Source: Bacteroides sp. M10 (lineage in GTDB: Bacteria; Bacteroidota; Bacteroidia; Bacteroidales; Bacteroidaceae). Taken from it: a stretch of 64,000 bases of DNA. This document shows, piece after piece, positions 8,108 to 17,481 of the stretch. The position numbers and the translations under genes were made by a program. Where the stretch lies: NCBI RefSeq assembly GCF_014334015.1, contig NZ_CP060488.1, positions 764,501-828,500 on the forward strand, in the 5' to 3' direction. The notes beneath the pieces were generated by a model. The model was not told the origin of the DNA. It did no database searches and worked only from the letters and a program-made list of their open reading frames with translations. Numbering within the stretch: position 1 is the stretch's first letter; the number at the start of each line of letters is the position of its first letter.

Positions 8108-10180
8108 ATGGAACATTTGAAGAAGAAAAAAAGATTTTCATGGAGAGATTTACTATATAAATCACTGCTATTTGTGGGCACTGTGGCGCTGATTGTCTAT
8201 TTCCTGCCACGTGACGGAAAATTCAATTACCAGTTCGACATCAACAAGCCCTGGAAATACGGACAGTTGATCGCGACTTTCGACTTTCCTATTTATAAAG
8301 AGGATGCAGTAGTAAAAAGGGAACAAGATAGCCTGATGGCTTTCTTCCAACCTTATTATCAACTGGATAAAAACATAGAGAAAGACGCAATCGCCAAGCT
8401 GAAAGAAAATTACCACACGAATCTGAAAGGCATTCTCCCTTCCATCGATTATTTGCGGTATGTCGAACGCACTTTAAAAGAAATCTATCAGGCAGGTATC
8501 GTTTCGACAGAGAATATACAGCAGCTTCACAAGGACAGCACTTCATCTGTCATGGTGATTGATGACAAACTGGCTAATCCACAGGCTACCGAGAATCTTT
8601 ACACGGTACAAAAAGCCTATGAGCACTTGCTGACAGCAGACTCCACTCATTTCAACCGGGAAATTTTAAGGCAATGTTCACTGAACGAATACATCACCCC
8701 CAACCTTACCTTTGACGAGGAACGTACCCAGACTGCCAAAGAAGAAATCCTGAACAACTATTCCTGGGCAAACGGATTAGTAGTCAGCGGGCAAAAGATT
8801 ATTGACCGGGGGGAAATCATCAGTCCGCATACCTATAATATCCTGGAGTCATTACGCAAAGAATCCATCAAACGAAATGAGTCCATGGGACAGAACCGTC
8901 TGATTCTCGGCGGACAGATTCTGTTTGTAGGAATGCTGATGCTTTGTTTTATGCTTTATCTCGACCTGTTCCGAAAAGACTACTATCAACGGAAAGGCAG
9001 TCTGTCATTGCTATTCACGTTGATTGTATTTTACAGTGTCATAACCGCTTTCATGGTAACACATAATCTATTTAATGTGTATATCATCCCGTACGCGATG
9101 CTACCTATTATCATCCGCGTCTTTCTTGATTCGAGGACTGCTTTCCTGACGCATGTCATTACTATATTAATATGTTCCATATCCTTACGCTTTCCGCATG
9201 AATTCATTCTGACACAGTTGGCAGCAGGATTGGTGGCGATATTCAGTTTAAGAGAATTATCGCAAAGGTCCCAACTTTTCCGGACGGCTTTACTAGTTAT
9301 ACTGACTTATGCAGCCATTTATTTCGCCTTCGAATTGATGACAGAGAACGGCCTTTCCACCGACTTCTCGAAGTTGAACATACGAATGTACACTTACTTC
9401 ATCATCAATGGAATTCTGTTATTATTCACCTATCCTTTACTCTTTTTATTGGAAAAGACTTTCGGATTTACTTCCAATGTAACGTTGGTAGAACTTTCGA
9501 ATATCAATAATGACCTTTTGCGGCAAATGTCCGAGACGGTTCCGGGAACATTCCAACATTCCATGCAAGTGGCCAATCTTGCTGCGGAAGCAGCCATCCG
9601 TATTGGAGCTAAAAGCCAGTTAGTACGTACAGGAGCTTTGTATCATGATATTGGTAAGATGGAAAACCCTGCTTTCTTCACAGAAAATCAGTCAGGAGGA
9701 GTTAACCCGCATAAGAACCTGAATTACGAACAAAGTGCGCAGGTCGTCATCAGTCATGTGACGGATGGATTGAAGTTAGCCGATAAACACAATCTGCCTA
9801 AAGCTGTCAAAGACTTTATCAGCACGCATCACGGACGGGGAAAAACAAAATATTTCTATATTTCCTGGAAGAACGAGCATCCGGACGAAGAACCGAATGA
9901 AGAACTGTTCACCTATCCCGGCCCGAATCCGTTCACCAAAGAACAGGCTATCCTGATGATGGCGGATGCCGTGGAAGCCGCCTCACGCAGTCTTCCGGAA
10001 TATACAGAAGAAACAATCAGCAACCTGGTCGATAAGATTATCGATTCCCAGGTCACTGAAGGTTACTTTAAAGAATGTCCTATCACTTTCAAGGATATAG
10101 CAACAGTGAAAGCTGTGTTCAAAGAAAAACTAAAGATTGCTTATCACACCCGGATCAGTTATCCTGAGTTAAAGAAGTAA
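8108..10180 (+). CDS. 7TM-HD phosphohydrolase, PgpH/YqfF type (probable c-di-AMP phosphodiesterase)
   Basis: 690-residue membrane protein. One N-terminal helix (about 17-35) is followed by an extracytoplasmic 7TMR-HDED domain (about 40-275), a block of seven membrane helices (about 280-460) and a C-terminal cytoplasmic HD domain. The domain has HSMQVANLAAEAA, LYHDIGK (H513-D514), GVNPHKNL and STHHGRGKTKYF. Listeria PgpH, the same architecture, hydrolyses c-di-AMP to pApA; the same role is inferred here. ATG 8108 is preferred over an upstream in-frame TTG (8069) because only it begins the usual MEHLKKKKRFSW-type basic start. The 3' end overlaps the opposing phosphatase gene by 26 bp. Confidence 0.9.
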   Translation: MEHLKKKKRFSWRDLLYKSLLFVGTVALIVYFLPRDGKFNYQFDINKPWKYGQLIATFDFPIYKEDAVVKREQDSLMAFFQPYYQLDKNIEKDAIAKLKENYHTNLKGILPSIDYLRYVERTLKEIYQAGIVSTENIQQLHKDSTSSVMVIDDKLANPQATENLYTVQKAYEHLLTADSTHFNREILRQCSLNEYITPNLTFDEERTQTAKEEILNNYSWANGLVVSGQKIIDRGEIISPHTYNILESLRKESIKRNESMGQNRLILGGQILFVGMLMLCFMLYLDLFRKDYYQRKGSLSLLFTLIVFYSVITAFMVTHNLFNVYIIPYAMLPIIIRVFLDSRTAFLTHVITILICSISLRFPHEFILTQLAAGLVAIFSLRELSQRSQLFRTALLVILTYAAIYFAFELMTENGLSTDFSKLNIRMYTYFIINGILLLFTYPLLFLLEKTFGFTSNVTLVELSNINNDLLRQMSETVPGTFQHSMQVANLAAEAAIRIGAKSQLVRTGALYHDIGKMENPAFFTENQSGGVNPHKNLNYEQSAQVVISHVTDGLKLADKHNLPKAVKDFISTHHGRGKTKYFYISWKNEHPDEEPNEELFTYPGPNPFTKEQAILMMADAVEAASRSLPEYTEETISNLVDKIIDSQVTEGYFKECPITFKDIATVKAVFKEKLKIAYHTRISYPELKK

Positions 10181-10625
10181 GCAAACCTGCACAAGCATCT
10201 TCAAGAACATCAAGTACATATTCAAAACCCTCGGCCCCTCCATAATAGGGGTCGGGGACATGATCTGCAGGAATACGGGTGCAATACTCCGTCATGCGAT
10301 GAATCTTCTTCCATTCTTCGGGAGAAGGAGCTTTGTCTTTCAAATCATCTATGTTCCGGTCGTCCATACCGATTATCAAATCAAAATTATAAAAATCTTC
10401 TGTACGGACGGGGCGAGAACGATGCACCAATTGATAACCGCGACGGGCCGCATGAGCACGCATCCGGCTATCCGGCAATTCCCCCTGATGATAAGACAGG
10501 ATTCCGGCAGAATCTATCACAAATTCTTTTTCCAGTCCCGCTTCTTCTATTAAATGAAGCATTACGCCTTCAGCCGTAGAGCTACGGCAGATATTTCCTA
10601 AACAGACAAATAATATTTTCTTCAT
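10155..10625 (-). CDS. Low-molecular-weight protein-tyrosine phosphatase
   Basis: 156-residue phosphatase of the LMW-PTP/arsenate reductase fold. The P-loop CX5R is at residues 8-14 (VCLGNICRSS: Cys8 nucleophile, Arg14), and the general-acid loop is VPDPYYGG near the C-terminus. ATG 10625 places the P-loop at the usual distance; an upstream TTG adds an unlikely 7 residues. It starts 17 bases after the GH123-like gene and probably shares its transcript. Bacterial relatives often reverse tyrosine phosphorylation of capsule kinases, but no kinase of that type is nearby. Confidence 0.93.
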   Translation of the reverse strand: MKKILFVCLGNICRSSTAEGVMLHLIEEAGLEKEFVIDSAGILSYHQGELPDSRMRAHAARRGYQLVHRSRPVRTEDFYNFDLIIGMDDRNIDDLKDKAPSPEEWKKIHRMTEYCTRIPADHVPDPYYGGAEGFEYVLDVLEDACAGLLTSLTQDN

Positions 10626-10642
10626 ATATACATGATTGTTTC

Positions 10643-12439
10643 TCAAAAAGAGTTCAGTATCTGATTAGCCCGGTTCACGGTTACTGCCGCCGGGATTTCC
10701 GGCATACTACCCAGATTGAACGGAGCAAGCATTTTTTCTATTTTCTTTAATCCGGCCTTATTTCCTTTTTTCTCAAATTCCTGACGAAGGATATTGATCT
10801 TCTCATGCGCCTGTATGCCTTCAATCAAACGTTCAAAACGAATACAACTACGAGCTCCCGGATATACAAGATAAGTATCTCCACCTGCCCAACTGCGGAA
10901 ACGGGAATCAAGCAGCGGTTCCAATGGCCAGCTGTTATATGCCCAACGCAGATAACCATCCAGATGTTTCTTAGATGAATAATAACTCATCCAGGCTGCT
11001 TCTGCAGGATCAGAGAAAGTAAACGTGTTGGGATGGGCTTCCGTACAGCAGGTATAATAATTAGTACGCTTGTTCTCGGCAACACGACGCAGACGCACTT
11101 CTTCCGGGAAGTTCTGTCCGATAACAATACAATAATCATATAGATCGGGCTCAATCTCTTCATGATAGTTTCCGGCCAACGATACTTTAAAATCCGGATC
11201 AGCTTTACGAATCACTTTCAACGTCTTCTGCATTACTTCCATCGGACGTTCGTCCATCGCAATAGCACAGATATCAAACCATCCTTTTTCTTTCAGATGC
11301 TTGGAGAAAGAGGCAAGCATCGCTCCCCACATTTCTTCATAAGCCGCTTCACCCGGTGCAGTTTTCACGAATTGCAAAGAGTTGGTTGCCTGATCGTAGT
11401 ATTGGAATGACAATTCCCATGGAACCATTGAGTAACAATTAATCTGTTTGTCAATGCCTACACTCATCATAAATTCCACCCAGCGGTCAAAGATAGTATA
11501 ATCAAAAGCCCATGTTCCATCTGCCCGTTTCATCCAAGTGACCATTGTATCAAAATAATCTTCTGTCTGACCATTCCAGGGTTTATGCGTCAAAGTAGCC
11601 GTGATAATCTTCTGTCCGGCATCTGCCAACATTTTCATTAAAGGACGCATGGCGTCAAAATGCTCCTGACTCCATAAAGGAACCTGATAGTAACGTGCCA
11701 CTGCATAAGGACTTTGCCATAAATCCAAGTGATAAGCCCATTCCGAAGGTTGAGGAAGTTCACGGGAAGAAACGGTAATTTCGAGATTCAGGCGTTGCAA
11801 TAAACGCGAGCCGTCATTGATTAACAGTTCCCCTTGATAAGTTCCGGGAGTAACCGATTGAGGAATCCAACACTGCACCCAAACCGGTTGAACAGTACGA
11901 GCGGGCAAAGCCATCGTTTTCAGGTTGGTATCAATAGGATCGGCCACCAATAATGAATCATAATCTATGGACTTCCGGTGTCCGCAGGCACCTCTCCCAT
12001 CCTTATTCAATTCATCCGTCATCACATAACGGACAAAACCACCTGTAAATGCATCTTTGGGAAGAACATTTCCCTTTTTGTCTTTGAAATCACCAAAGCT
12101 GAAATTCAGGTCTTTCAGTTCTACGCCTGTCCATACAACGGCTTGCGCGTTTATGCGCTCACCACGCCAACCTTTCAGGGAAACAGTCTGTTGTTTTTTC
12201 AACTGCGGGAGTTGATGTTTTGCATACCGTACATCTGTTGTACCCCAAGAAACTTGGGTGGAAGTCACCGCTGCCCACTCTTTATCAGAAGGTGCAGTAG
12301 GATCAGGCAACTCCTGATAAGTCAGTAAAGGGAACTTCGGTTGTCCTGTCGGAACACCACATTGAGTCACTCCCTGCTGGGCAAAAACTGCACCCATACT
12401 AAAGAGACAAGTCAGAGAAAAAATAGTAAGTCGTTTCAT
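10643..12439 (-). CDS. GH123-like glycoside hydrolase (DUF4091), exported
   Basis: 598 residues with a signal peptide (1-20, ending AVFAQ). An N-terminal beta-rich domain (about 50-235) precedes a TIM-barrel-like domain. The adjacent acidic pair D396-E397 in CAIAMDERPMEV matches the Asp-Glu pair used for substrate-assisted catalysis in GH123 beta-N-acetylgalactosaminidases, which carry the DUF4091 label. The likely substrate is terminal beta-GalNAc on host glycolipids or glycans, but this is inference from the family. It is not in a SusC/D locus: it sits between priA (51 bases upstream) and a phosphatase gene. Confidence 0.8.
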   Translation of the reverse strand: MKRLTIFSLTCLFSMGAVFAQQGVTQCGVPTGQPKFPLLTYQELPDPTAPSDKEWAAVTSTQVSWGTTDVRYAKHQLPQLKKQQTVSLKGWRGERINAQAVVWTGVELKDLNFSFGDFKDKKGNVLPKDAFTGGFVRYVMTDELNKDGRGACGHRKSIDYDSLLVADPIDTNLKTMALPARTVQPVWVQCWIPQSVTPGTYQGELLINDGSRLLQRLNLEITVSSRELPQPSEWAYHLDLWQSPYAVARYYQVPLWSQEHFDAMRPLMKMLADAGQKIITATLTHKPWNGQTEDYFDTMVTWMKRADGTWAFDYTIFDRWVEFMMSVGIDKQINCYSMVPWELSFQYYDQATNSLQFVKTAPGEAAYEEMWGAMLASFSKHLKEKGWFDICAIAMDERPMEVMQKTLKVIRKADPDFKVSLAGNYHEEIEPDLYDYCIVIGQNFPEEVRLRRVAENKRTNYYTCCTEAHPNTFTFSDPAEAAWMSYYSSKKHLDGYLRWAYNSWPLEPLLDSRFRSWAGGDTYLVYPGARSCIRFERLIEGIQAHEKINILRQEFEKKGNKAGLKKIEKMLAPFNLGSMPEIPAAVTVNRANQILNSF

Positions 12440-12490
12440 GGTTAGTTAATTAAATTAATAAAGGTTATTATATGGGGGAAAATTCTTCAA

Positions 12491-14947
12491 TCACATAGGG
12501 TCTACATCATAATACACAATCAAAGATTTATAGCGTTCGTCCGCCAACATCTCGCGCTGGATACGTAACAACAATTCCCGTGCACGTCCCATCGGGGCAT
12601 TCTGCTCAATCTTGACGACGATCTTTTTGATAAACAAAGTCTGGATACGGGCAACAGGAGGTTTATCCGGACCTAATACCCGATTGCCAAATACTGCCCG
12701 TAACTTATCCGCCATCACTGCCGCCATCTGATCCAGCAACGCTTCATTATGATTTTTCAGATAAACATATACCAGCCGGTAATAGGGAGGATAATGGAAC
12801 ATCTGACGTTCCACCAATTGTCCGCCTACCATATCTTCATAATCATTAGCAATGACCTGATGAATGATAGGATGATCGATACTCTTGGTTTGCAATACCA
12901 CCCGTCCGCGTTTGTTCTTACGTCCGGCACGTCCCGCTACTTGTGCCATCAACTGAAAAGCACGTTCATAGGAACGGAAATCGGGATAATTCAACATGGT
13001 ATCGGCATTCAATATACCTACTATACTGACATGATCGAAATCCAACCCTTTTGATACCATTTGCGTACCGATCAATATGTCCGTCTTTCCCTGCTCAAAG
13101 TCTGCAATAATCTTCTCATAAGCCGAGCGGGTACGTGTAGTATCCAAGTCCATCCGGGCCACGGCAGCTTCCGGGAAAAGGATTTTGATGTCATCTTCAA
13201 TCTTTTCCGTACCGAAACCACGGTTCACCAGTTCCGTACCCTCGCAGGCAGGACAGGATTTCGGCAGTTGATACGTATAACCGCAGTAGTGACAGGTTAA
13301 TTGATTGATTCCTTTATGATAGGTAAGGCTTACGTCGCAATTCTTACACTTAGGCACCCAACCGCAGGTACGACACTCCACCATCGGAGCAAACCCACGA
13401 CGGTTCTGAAAGAGAATCACTTGTTCTTTCTGTTCCAAAGCCTCTTTCATATATTGTATCAGGAGTGGCGAGAATTGTCCGACCATCCGCTTTTTGCGAT
13501 GCAGTTCCTTGATATCCACCGGAATAATCTCCGGCAACTGGATTTCTTTATATCGTTCTTTCAGTTGTACGAAACCATATTTTCCCTCTCTTGCATTCTG
13601 CCATGACTCGATAGAGGGAGTAGCCGTACCCAACAAAGTTTTAGCTCCGTACATGGCAGCCAGTACAATAGCCGCGCTACGCGCATGATAGCGGGGAGCG
13701 GGATCTTGTTGCTTATATGTATTTTCGTGCTCTTCGTCCACAATCACCAATCCCAGATTTCGGAAAGGCAGGAAAATAGAAGAACGAACACCCAAAATAA
13801 TATCATACCCGTTCTCTCCCAGTTGCTTCCGCCATATTTCAACCCGTTCGGCATCAGGGAACTTAGAATGATAGATACCCAGACGAGCACCGAAGACCCG
13901 TTGCAAACGCTCCGTGATTTGAGTGGTCAATGCAATTTCCGGCAACAAATATAACACCTGCTTTCCCTGACGAATCGCTTCTTCTATCAGATGGATATAA
14001 ATTTCAGTCTTACCGCTGGACGTTACCCCATGAAGCAGACAGACATTTTTCTCCTGAAAAGACTGCACGACTTCATCAAATGCACGCTGTTGAAACTCAT
14101 TCAAAGGATTTAATTCAACAATCTCCTTCTCCTGCTTATCCAACCGCCCGATTTCATGGTAGTAGATTTCAAAAATCTTCTTATCCACCAATCCATTCAA
14201 TACAGAAGGGGCCACATTAGCCCGCTGCAACAGTTCTTTCTTGGAGACTTCTTTCGGAGTTCCCGCTCCTAAAACACCGGAACACTCCACATACTTCATG
14301 AGTAACGCCAACTGCTTCGGAGCACGAGACAGAATATCAAACAGGATATGGAGCCGCTTTTCATCCGCTGTACCCGCAAGCCGAACCCGTGCCTCTGTTT
14401 TAGGTTTATAAGTACGCCTCAACTCTTCCTTTACGAAAATCGCTTCTTTATCGAGCAGAGACTTGATGACGGTAAGAATATTTTTGATGCCGCTGTCCTT
14501 CTCCAGTTTAGTGACGCACTGTTGCGAATCTACGGCAAGTAAATCCAAAATACGTTGCTCACGTTCCGGCAATGGCGCATCCGCTTCAAAATCAGGATTA
14601 TATTCAACGATCGTTTCACTCTCCAGTTTCAGGCCGGAGGGAAGTGCCGCTTTATAAACATCGCCTTGTGTACAGAGATAATAATCTGCTATCCACTCCC
14701 AAAATTTGAATTGAGCGGGTAACAGAATGGGAGAAGCATCCAGCAATGCAGATATATCTTTCACTTCGTACTCCGTTGGAGCACAATAATGAACGTTAAG
14801 GACGATAGCCGTATAAAACTTCTTCCGCCCGAAAGGAACTACCACACGGCAGCCTATCTTCACATCTTCCGCACATTCATCCGGCAAAGAGTAAGTGAAA
14901 CTCTTCGGAAGCGGAAGCGGTAATATGACATCTACATACTTTTTCAT
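12491..14947 (-). CDS. priA: Primosomal protein N' (replication restart helicase)
   Basis: 818-residue superfamily 2 helicase that recognises stalled forks and reloads the replicative helicase. The N-terminal DNA-binding region starts at MKKYVDVILPLPLPKSFTY; the Walker A motif is GVTSSGKTE and Walker B is VIVDEEHE. A zinc-binding block has paired cysteines (CRTCGW, CKNC, CHYCGY, CPACEG), followed by helicase motifs V/VI (GTQMVSKGLDFDHV, QVAGRAGR). ATG 14947 is chosen over an in-frame site at 15004 because it gives the conserved N-terminus. Confidence 0.96.
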   Translation of the reverse strand: MKKYVDVILPLPLPKSFTYSLPDECAEDVKIGCRVVVPFGRKKFYTAIVLNVHYCAPTEYEVKDISALLDASPILLPAQFKFWEWIADYYLCTQGDVYKAALPSGLKLESETIVEYNPDFEADAPLPEREQRILDLLAVDSQQCVTKLEKDSGIKNILTVIKSLLDKEAIFVKEELRRTYKPKTEARVRLAGTADEKRLHILFDILSRAPKQLALLMKYVECSGVLGAGTPKEVSKKELLQRANVAPSVLNGLVDKKIFEIYYHEIGRLDKQEKEIVELNPLNEFQQRAFDEVVQSFQEKNVCLLHGVTSSGKTEIYIHLIEEAIRQGKQVLYLLPEIALTTQITERLQRVFGARLGIYHSKFPDAERVEIWRKQLGENGYDIILGVRSSIFLPFRNLGLVIVDEEHENTYKQQDPAPRYHARSAAIVLAAMYGAKTLLGTATPSIESWQNAREGKYGFVQLKERYKEIQLPEIIPVDIKELHRKKRMVGQFSPLLIQYMKEALEQKEQVILFQNRRGFAPMVECRTCGWVPKCKNCDVSLTYHKGINQLTCHYCGYTYQLPKSCPACEGTELVNRGFGTEKIEDDIKILFPEAAVARMDLDTTRTRSAYEKIIADFEQGKTDILIGTQMVSKGLDFDHVSIVGILNADTMLNYPDFRSYERAFQLMAQVAGRAGRKNKRGRVVLQTKSIDHPIIHQVIANDYEDMVGGQLVERQMFHYPPYYRLVYVYLKNHNEALLDQMAAVMADKLRAVFGNRVLGPDKPPVARIQTLFIKKIVVKIEQNAPMGRARELLLRIQREMLADERYKSLIVYYDVDPM

Positions 14948-15078
14948 TGCAGCTACAAAAATACAATAAAAAAACGGGGATTTAAAAGAAGGGAGAGAGA
15001 ACACTTAAAAAGAAAACTCTGCTTCATACGAGAATTGGAAGAAATATATTCGAGAGCGCAACAGGACACTCCCAAACA

Positions 15079-15111
15079 AAAAAGAGTTTCCGGTTATCGG
15101 AAACTCTTTTT
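15079..15111 (-). terminator. Terminator after beta-barrel protein gene
   Basis: Perfect 14-bp stem (core AGAGTTTCCG / CGGAAACTCT), 5-base loop, A/T tracts on both sides. It lies 28 bases past the stop of the gene at 15139-15714. Confidence 0.85.
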
Positions 15112-15138
15112 CATATACTAGGTAAAGCGATAGACTAC

Positions 15139-15714
15139 TTAAAAAATATAGGCTACAGATACTTGCCAAGTCTTAGTCTTATAAGAAGCATTTGTTCCTT
15201 CAATATCAGCTGTATCACCCAATGGGATATTGTAATTAGCACCCACCTGCAAATGGTTCAGCAACTTCAAACCGGCACCCACATTGATACCTACTTCAGC
15301 TTTCTTCTTATCAATTCCCGATTTCTTTTCAAAATCGAAATAAAAGTCAGGACCTGCAGCCAGATAAATACCAGCCAAGCTTCCCAAACCAATGGTATAT
15401 TTCAGGTTTACAGGAATATCAATACCGTTCTGCTTAATGGTTATATCTCCGTCTTCATCGGAAACTTTTATACCTCTTTGAGCAAAAAGCAACGAAGCAT
15501 CTACCCCCAATCCTACGATTGGAATATTAAACTCGGCCATCGGACCAATAAAGAAACCAGTGAAATTATCCTTCTTGAAGTTGTCGCCCATATTAGAGAG
15601 ACTTGCCTTTGACAAGTTCAAACCTCCTTTTACACCAAAGTGTATCTGCGCTTGGGCAGGCATTGCCATACCTATGCATACAGCAATCATTAAAGCACCA
15701 AAAATCTTTTTCAT
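15139..15714 (-). CDS. Outer-membrane beta-barrel protein (PorT/OmpX-like)
   Basis: 191 residues. Signal peptide 1-22 (ends PAQAQ), then alternating hydrophobic strands beginning IHFGVKGGLNLSK, the usual first strand of small eight-stranded barrels in Bacteroidetes. The protein ends in an aromatic residue (VSVAYIF), the expected C-terminal outer-membrane signal. Role unknown; no interacting domain is visible. It is a single-gene unit with its own promoter and terminator. Confidence 0.85.
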   Translation of the reverse strand: MKKIFGALMIAVCIGMAMPAQAQIHFGVKGGLNLSKASLSNMGDNFKKDNFTGFFIGPMAEFNIPIVGLGVDASLLFAQRGIKVSDEDGDITIKQNGIDIPVNLKYTIGLGSLAGIYLAAGPDFYFDFEKKSGIDKKKAEVGINVGAGLKLLNHLQVGANYNIPLGDTADIEGTNASYKTKTWQVSVAYIF

Positions 15715-15739
15715 AAATTTACGTGTTTATAATTCGGGA

Positions 15740-15772
15740 CAAAGATATATATTTAGATTAAATAAACACAAA
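15740..15772 (-). promoter_or_regulatory. Bacteroides-type promoter of beta-barrel gene
   Basis: On the minus strand, TTTG (15772-15769), 21 bases, then TATCTTTG (15747-15740). This is an exact match to the Bacteroides sigma-ABfr consensus, 26 bases before the start codon. Confidence 0.8.
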
Positions 15773-15887
15773 TTATCGGTTGTTTGTTCATTTAAAGCCA
15801 CCGTTGTTGATCCGCTCCAGTTCTCCGTACCTTTTATTTACTCTTTTTGAAGATCGAAGTTACAAAGAAGATTCACCTTTCCTTTAC

Positions 15888-16199
15888 TTATATACCGATG
15901 ATTGGTTTTACAATTTCAATCCTCAATCCTAGTGCATTCACTATTCGGTAGAATGTCCCTACGCTAGGATTTATTGCTCCGCTTTCAATACGTGAAATAT
16001 ACGATTTAGTCGCATTGATTCTTTTAGCCAATTCTGATTGGGTTACTTTCGCTTCCCGCCTTGCATCCAACAATATTTGACCAGTATAAAAAGCGTATGC
16101 CTCTTCATCAAACTTTTCACGTTCTGAAGTTCCAGGTGCTCCGAACTCTCTGTCAAGTTCTGCGCTGATATCAGTCAGCATGTTGTTTTTTGTACTCAT
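15888..16199 (-). CDS. XRE-family antitoxin (HigA-like)
   Basis: 103 residues. Residues about 38-95 form a Cro/C1-type helix-turn-helix (ARREAKVTQSELAKRINAT followed by SYISRIESG and PSVGTFYRI). The short acidic N-terminal arm is typical of antitoxins paired with HigB/Gp49-like RNA-cleaving toxins. The start codon lies inside the 3' end of a truncated toxin reading frame (16171-16299), the usual toxin-first order, so this is an antitoxin whose partner has been lost. It may still repress its own promoter. Confidence 0.85.
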   Translation of the reverse strand: MSTKNNMLTDISAELDREFGAPGTSEREKFDEEAYAFYTGQILLDARREAKVTQSELAKRINATKSYISRIESGAINPSVGTFYRIVNALGLRIEIVKPIIGI

Positions 16200-16299
16200 A
16201 ATATTCCTCCTTTATCTTTAATGCCTTATCTATTTCTGTCTCCGGAGTTTTCTGTGTCTTCTTCTGGAAACAATTAAATCCGTCAACGAGTTTTTTCAT
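16171..16299 (-). pseudogene. C-terminal remnant of HigB/Gp49-like toxin
   Basis: Short frame of 42 codons starting MKKLVDGFNCFQKKTQKT and continuing PETEIDKALKIKEEYY. This matches without gaps the C-terminal end of Gp49-like/HigB toxins, whose usual end is of the form KLVVLFNGFQKKTQKTP with a following EIDKALK-type helix. The first 65 or so residues of the toxin, with most of the RelE-like fold, are absent: directly upstream is the stop codon of an unrelated gene, one base away. It overlaps the antitoxin start by 29 bases, as in intact loci. Whether the frame is translated is unknown; it cannot make an active toxin. Confidence 0.75.
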
Positions 16300-16300
16300 A

Positions 16301-16732
16301 CTACTTCCTGATTTTCATACAGATTCTTTTCAGCCAACAGGTACAGCAAGTAGTCTGCCCCAAGACGAGTTCTTTTTCCAACTTCTGTACTCGGTCGCAT
16401 TGTTTCAGCCATTTGATTTGTAAGGTATCATAGAGGATTCCGGCTGCTTTATATCTTGTGATTTCTTTATCTTGTTTTCCCAAGAGTGATAGGTATATTG
16501 AACAAAGTTTTGATTTATCTATGCAATAGCGTTCCAGTTTTTCGATATACATCAAGGTAGCCCCTTTTTCATTTCGACTCATAAACTCCTGAACACTGTC
16601 ATCACTGATGATGTCGATGCCCGGCCTTTCGTAGTCCACAGTGATTTCTCGCATTTCTATCAAGACCCAGATATATTCTGTCTCGAATCCGTACTTAGCG
16701 GCTGCCTCTTCTATGCTAATCCATTGTGCCAT
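16301..16732 (-). CDS. Protein with excisionase/MerR-like N-terminus
   Basis: 143 residues. The N-terminus (WISIEEAAAKYGFETEYIW) resembles the winged-helix start of excisionase or MerR-type DNA-binding proteins. The rest is helical and ends in a Cys- and Lys-rich tail (TTCCTCWLKRICMK) that is odd for the family. The stop is one base before the toxin remnant. Perhaps the deletion that removed the toxin's 5' part also moved this gene next to it. Function unknown; DNA binding is inferred. Confidence 0.6.
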   Translation of the reverse strand: MAQWISIEEAAAKYGFETEYIWVLIEMREITVDYERPGIDIISDDSVQEFMSRNEKGATLMYIEKLERYCIDKSKLCSIYLSLLGKQDKEITRYKAAGILYDTLQIKWLKQCDRVQKLEKELVLGQTTCCTCWLKRICMKIRK

Positions 16733-16766
16733 AGCGTTTGTTTTTTATGTGTGATACAAATAAGGG

Positions 16767-16786
16767 ATGAATAATATTTTATTCAT
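16767..16786. promoter_or_regulatory. Palindrome upstream of excisionase-like gene
   Basis: ATGAATAATATTTTATTCAT: two perfect 8-base arms with a 4-base centre, 35 bases before the start codon at 16732. It is placed where an autoregulatory operator would lie. Confidence 0.4.
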
Positions 16787-17367
16787 GTATATTAGTACAA
16801 CGAGCATCCACGCTTTTTGCAGTCCGCCGGGTGGGGATTGGCTAGGTTAAAATTGGGGCAACTTATAACCGGCCGAATACAAGAAAGACGTAGATGCTGC
16901 CGTACCATTATCCGATCTTAAGGCTAGCTACACCCACACAAAAGATAATGATAACAGCAGACACCCACGTCAATCGTTTATATATAACACATCTCTTACG
17001 AATATGTTGATATACATCCGTTCACGTGGAGTATCTACCGTATCATCTCTCTTTGTTTGGATTGGCTATTTCTAAGATCGAGAGATAATACGCTTTTACT
17101 CCAATAAGGAAATAAAACCGCTTTCTGCCTGTTCCATCACGCTGATGGGCTGAAAACGTACCGCAAAGATATATGTTTTTTTTGAAACGCAGTCGAAATA
17201 TGGAAATAAATACTGGAAGTTATGTATTAAAATGAATCTGACAAAAGACAACTCTACTTCTCGTTCTTGATTATCGAAATATTTCTCACAAATAAAAGTT
17301 ATAGCAGTTTTTACTCTCACACTCTCACACCTTCGCTCAATTCCTTTATTCATCGCGGTTACAACGT
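16787..17367. other. Gene-free stretch with one possible -7 box
   Basis: No supported gene in about 580 bases. A -7 element (TATCTTTG, minus strand, 17171-17164) points toward the excisionase-like gene but has no clear -33 partner. GATTGGCT occurs twice (near 16837 and 17051). CTCTCACA repeats at 17314 and 17322 are the inverse of GTGTGAGG motifs just downstream. It may be remains of a mobile element, but no recombinase or terminal repeats are visible. Confidence 0.4.
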
Positions 17368-17414
17368 GTGAGGGTAAGTGCGGTAGTAGGGTGAGGGTAA
17401 CTTTCTACCCTCAC
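17368..17414. repeat. Short 23-bp direct repeat with inverted third copy
   Basis: GTGAGGGTAA at 17368 and again at 17391, spacing 23 bp. An inverted copy, TACCCTCAC, ends at 17414, another 22-23 bases on. Confidence 0.6.
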
Positions 17415-17481
17415 TACCGTCACGTAAACGCTTCCACTAATCGGCACCTACGGAGAGGCGTTATCATCTGATATACAGAGC

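Noticed and set aside
17096..17353. 85-codon minus-strand frame
   Set aside because: No recognisable domain, contains a -7 promoter-like box and CTCTCACA repeats, and composition looks non-coding.
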